From contig JBOHRF010000232.1 in assembly GCA_050732575.1 (NCBI GenBank), positions 1 to 8,055 of the forward strand: DNA of 8,055 nucleotides, given 5' to 3'. Every line of letters begins with the position of its first letter. The stretch's first letter is position 1. The notes below the pieces were generated by a model. It saw only the letters and a list, made by a program, of their open reading frames with translations. It did not search any database and was not told where the DNA came from. Source of the DNA: JBBDWZ01 sp050732575. Lineage in GTDB: Bacteria > Gemmatimonadota > Gemmatimonadetes > Longimicrobiales > RSA9. The translations under genes and the position numbers were made by a program. Shown here piece by piece: positions 6,124-8,055 of the stretch.

Positions 6124-7322
6124 TTCGAAGCCATCAAACGCGCTGATCGTGGCATGCTGCAACAGGTACTGTCGGATCCCTACGCAACCGTCGCCATTGT
6201 AAACGACCGATGGCACGACGAGTCCGACCGCGCCGCCCTCGCGCACCAGCCGCAGCGAGCGGTCAACGAAGTACTTCGAGAGGTCTTCAGGTGCGCTGCG
6301 TGAGTTTCTCCTTCGTTGTCCTGGCATGCCCTCATCATCATCGTCTTGCACTTCGGTGGCTGGCTTGGCGAGCGGAAAATCACCGCCTTTGCGCAGGACG
6401 CGTGCGAACGTGGTGGTGCGTTCGCGTTCGAATTCGAACTGTTCCTCGAGGCCCGGATGATTGCGGTGCAGTTCGCGGATGCGCCGATCCAGCTCGTTCC
6501 CCTTGAACGCGATGACGAGCGCATCCACGTCGGTATAGAATTCCTTCTTGCTGGGCAGAACCTTGTCCCAGGGCGGATTACCCAGCACGGCGTCGAAGCC
6601 TGGCCATTCGCCTCGGAGCAGGATTCCGGGAACTCGAGCTGCCAGTGTAAAAAGCGCTCGCGCGCGCACACGCGCACGAACGTATCCCACCACGGCCGAG
6701 ACCTCGCCGCGCTGCGAGGATCGTGCACGCCACTCAGCATCGGCAGGTCCGCCCAGATGGCGGGCACGAAGGGGCCGCGCTGCGCAAATCCATGAGCAGC
6801 CGTGCGTGCGCCAGTGCGCTTTCCGAGCGGCGCAGCCTGTCTTCCTTGTACTCGAACTCCTCGGGTGTGTCTGCGCGAATCTCGGGCGGCAGCTCGGCAT
6901 CGATCAACCGCCGCTCTGCTAGAGCAGCCTCGATGCGCTGCCGTATGGTCGATTCGAACAGCCCAGCGTTGCGCCATCGCCGCGGGGTCTGGAAAGCTGA
7001 GGGTCCGGCGGCGAGTCAAAGCGTTCGGCAAACGTGCCCTGAAGTGAGTTCCCCACCCGGATATGGTGCGCGAAGAAAGAAAGCGGACGGTCACCGGCAA
7101 GGGATTCGATCCAGAGCGCGACTTGCGCCAGCTGCACCGCCGCGGGGTTGAGGTCCACACCATAAAGACAGCGTTCCACGATGCGCCGCTTGCACCGCGA
7201 CCCCTTCATCGGCCCAGCGCAGCTTCATTGTTTCCGCGTTGCCGAATGCAGCGAACGAAGCTGGTGGCTCATCTCGAAGCTCTTTGCGATGCGCCTCATA
7301 CAATCGAGCGCCGCGAAAAATT
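6124..7322 (-). pseudogene. Adenine methyltransferase, catalytic part, N-terminally truncated and frameshifted
   Basis: The segment encodes the catalytic half of a large Eco57I-type N6-adenine methyltransferase that modifies DNA with SAM. Landmarks in order: YEAHRKELRDEP (from ~7300); RRIVERCLYGVDLNPAAVQL, with GVDLNP at 7144-7161; RPLSFFAHHIRVGNSL; RRLIDAELPPEIRADTPEEF; FVPAIWADLPMLSG; ERFLHWQLEFPE; the catalytic motif IV GFDAVLGNPPWDKV (NPPW at 6568-6579); and DLSKYFVDRSLRLVREGGAV. These lie in different frames. Shifts are placed near 7190 (one extra base or two lost), in GGGG at 6984-6987, in GGGG at 6771-6774, near 6623, and at 6123-6125; the last four each look like one lost base. No in-frame nonsense codon is needed to explain the breaks. 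The SAM-binding motif I and everything before it are missing, replaced by the HsdM N-terminus. It cannot make a functional enzyme as read. Confidence 0.82.
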
Positions 7323-8018
7323 GCTGCTGGCGTGCGCACGGATGAACTCGACCGACTGCACGAACATGCCGGACGAGCCGCAGCAGGGGTCGTACACGCG
7401 GCCGCGGTAGGGCTCGAGCATCTCGACCAGCAGCTTGACCACGCAGCGCGGCGTGTAGAACTCGCCGCCCTTCTTGCCCTCCGCGCTCGCGAACTGCGAG
7501 AGGAAGTACTCATAGACGCGGCCCGGTACATCTTTGGCGCGGCTTGCCTCATCGCCGACCTTGATGTTGCTGATCATATCGATGAGCTGGCCCAGCCGCT
7601 GCTTGTCCAGCGCAGGGCGCGCGTATTCCTTGGGCAGCACGCTCTTGAGTGCCGGGCTGTCGCGCTCGATGCCGGACATCGCGTCATCGACCAGCTGACC
7701 GATGGTGGGCTGCTTGGCCTGCGCCTTCAAATGCGCCCAGCGCGCCTCGGGCGGCACCCAGAAGATGTTGAGCGCGCGGTACTCGTCCGGGTCTTCCGGA
7801 TCAGCGCCCGTTGCTTTCTCCGCAACCAGCTTTGCGTGCTGTTCCTCGAACGCGTCGGAGATGTACTTGAGGAAGATCAGGCCGAGCGCCACGTGTTTGT
7901 ACTCGGCGGCATCCATGCTGCCGCGCAGCGCGTCGGCCATCTGCCAGAGCTGGGCCTCGTAGCCCACGTTGGCATCAGTTGTATTTGAGCGCGCCGTCGC
8001 CTTTCTCGATTTAGCCAC
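7322..8018 (-). pseudogene. hsdM: Type I restriction-modification methyltransferase HsdM, N-terminal fragment
   Basis: This is the first ~230 residues of HsdM, the methyltransferase subunit of a type I restriction enzyme (normally about 500 residues). The helical HsdM_N domain is present (LRGSMDAAEYKHVALGLIFL at 31-50, then KYISDAFEEQ). It is followed by the start of the catalytic domain with GGEFYTPRCVVKLLVEM (184-200) and SAM-binding motif I, VYDPCCGSSGMFVQS (208-222). Homology stops after EFIRAHA near 7329, where QESN and NPPY-type motifs should follow; the frame reads about ten unrelated residues to a TGA just below 7300. The catalytic NPPY motif, the rest of HsdM and all of HsdS are absent. 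The GTG start at 8018 is well supported by GAGG five bases upstream. The family is certain, the truncation clear. Codon use is normal and the retained part carries no frameshift. Confidence 0.9.
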
Positions 8019-8022
8019 TACG

Positions 8023-8027
8023 ACCTC
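8023..8027 (-). promoter_or_regulatory. Ribosome binding site of hsdM
   Basis: GAGGT on the minus strand, with its GAGG core ending five bases before the GTG at 8018, supports this non-ATG start. No convincing promoter is visible in the remaining 28 bases to the window edge. Confidence 0.65.
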
Positions 8028-8055
8028 ACACTGATGCGGCAGCTGTAGTCTGGCG

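Noticed and set aside
7225..7330. An alternative frame across the HsdM junction (FFAALDCMRRIAKSF to SATRKQ) whose TGA overlaps an ATG
   Set aside because: Codon use is reasonable and the ATGA overlap is tempting, but I match it to no family. The competing frame (YEAHRKELRDEP to MKLRWADE) leads naturally into the methyltransferase helix before ERCLYGVDLNP.
7239..7988. A 249-codon plus-strand frame opposite hsdM
   Set aside because: The minus strand encodes unmistakable HsdM; this frame is its complement with low-complexity composition.
1..8055. Transposase, integrase, tRNA, CRISPR array or hsdS gene
   Set aside because: I looked for each because of the mosaic structure, and saw no supporting motif or repeat on either strand.

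Overview
The window comes from a high-GC bacterium. Long GC-rich codons, short gene spacing and the gene families suggest a proteobacterium, but nothing here fixes the genus. It holds a chromosomal left end, a convergent AT-richer gap of about 580 bases, and a decayed restriction/defence block, all on the minus strand, that fills the rest.

Left end (1-1889): an AI-2E/PerM-type membrane transporter on the minus strand (65-1165) stands back to back with an unrecognised small basic protein on the plus strand (1308-1889). Gap (1890-2467): no convincing gene; it has two short inverted repeats and is visibly AT-richer from about 2090.

Defence block, in transcription order from right to left: the first ~230 residues of a type I restriction methyltransferase HsdM (8018 to ~7322), ending just after its SAM-binding motif; the body of a different, large Eco57I/DISARM-like adenine methyltransferase that lacks its own N-terminus and SAM motif and carries about five frameshifts (~7322 to 5048); an intact XRE-HTH + ImmA/IrrE metallopeptidase gene with its own palindromic operator and promoter (4958-3837); an intact PIN-domain gene (3823-3323); the first 48 residues of a probable helicase, coupled to the PIN gene by a TGATG overlap (3323 to ~3182); and the C-terminal ~235 residues of HsdR (~3182 to 2468), with one frameshift.

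The simplest reading is that a type I hsdM-hsdS-hsdR operon was overwritten from inside hsdM to inside hsdR by a piece of a second defence operon (methyltransferase, XRE-ImmA, PIN, helicase) in the same orientation. Both restriction systems are therefore broken, while the XRE-ImmA/PIN pair in the middle is intact and keeps its own apparently autoregulated promoter. This fits a toxin-antitoxin-like or proteolysis-controlled module that has outlived the systems around it. That functional reading is inference. The frames, junctions, motifs and operator are read directly from the sequence.
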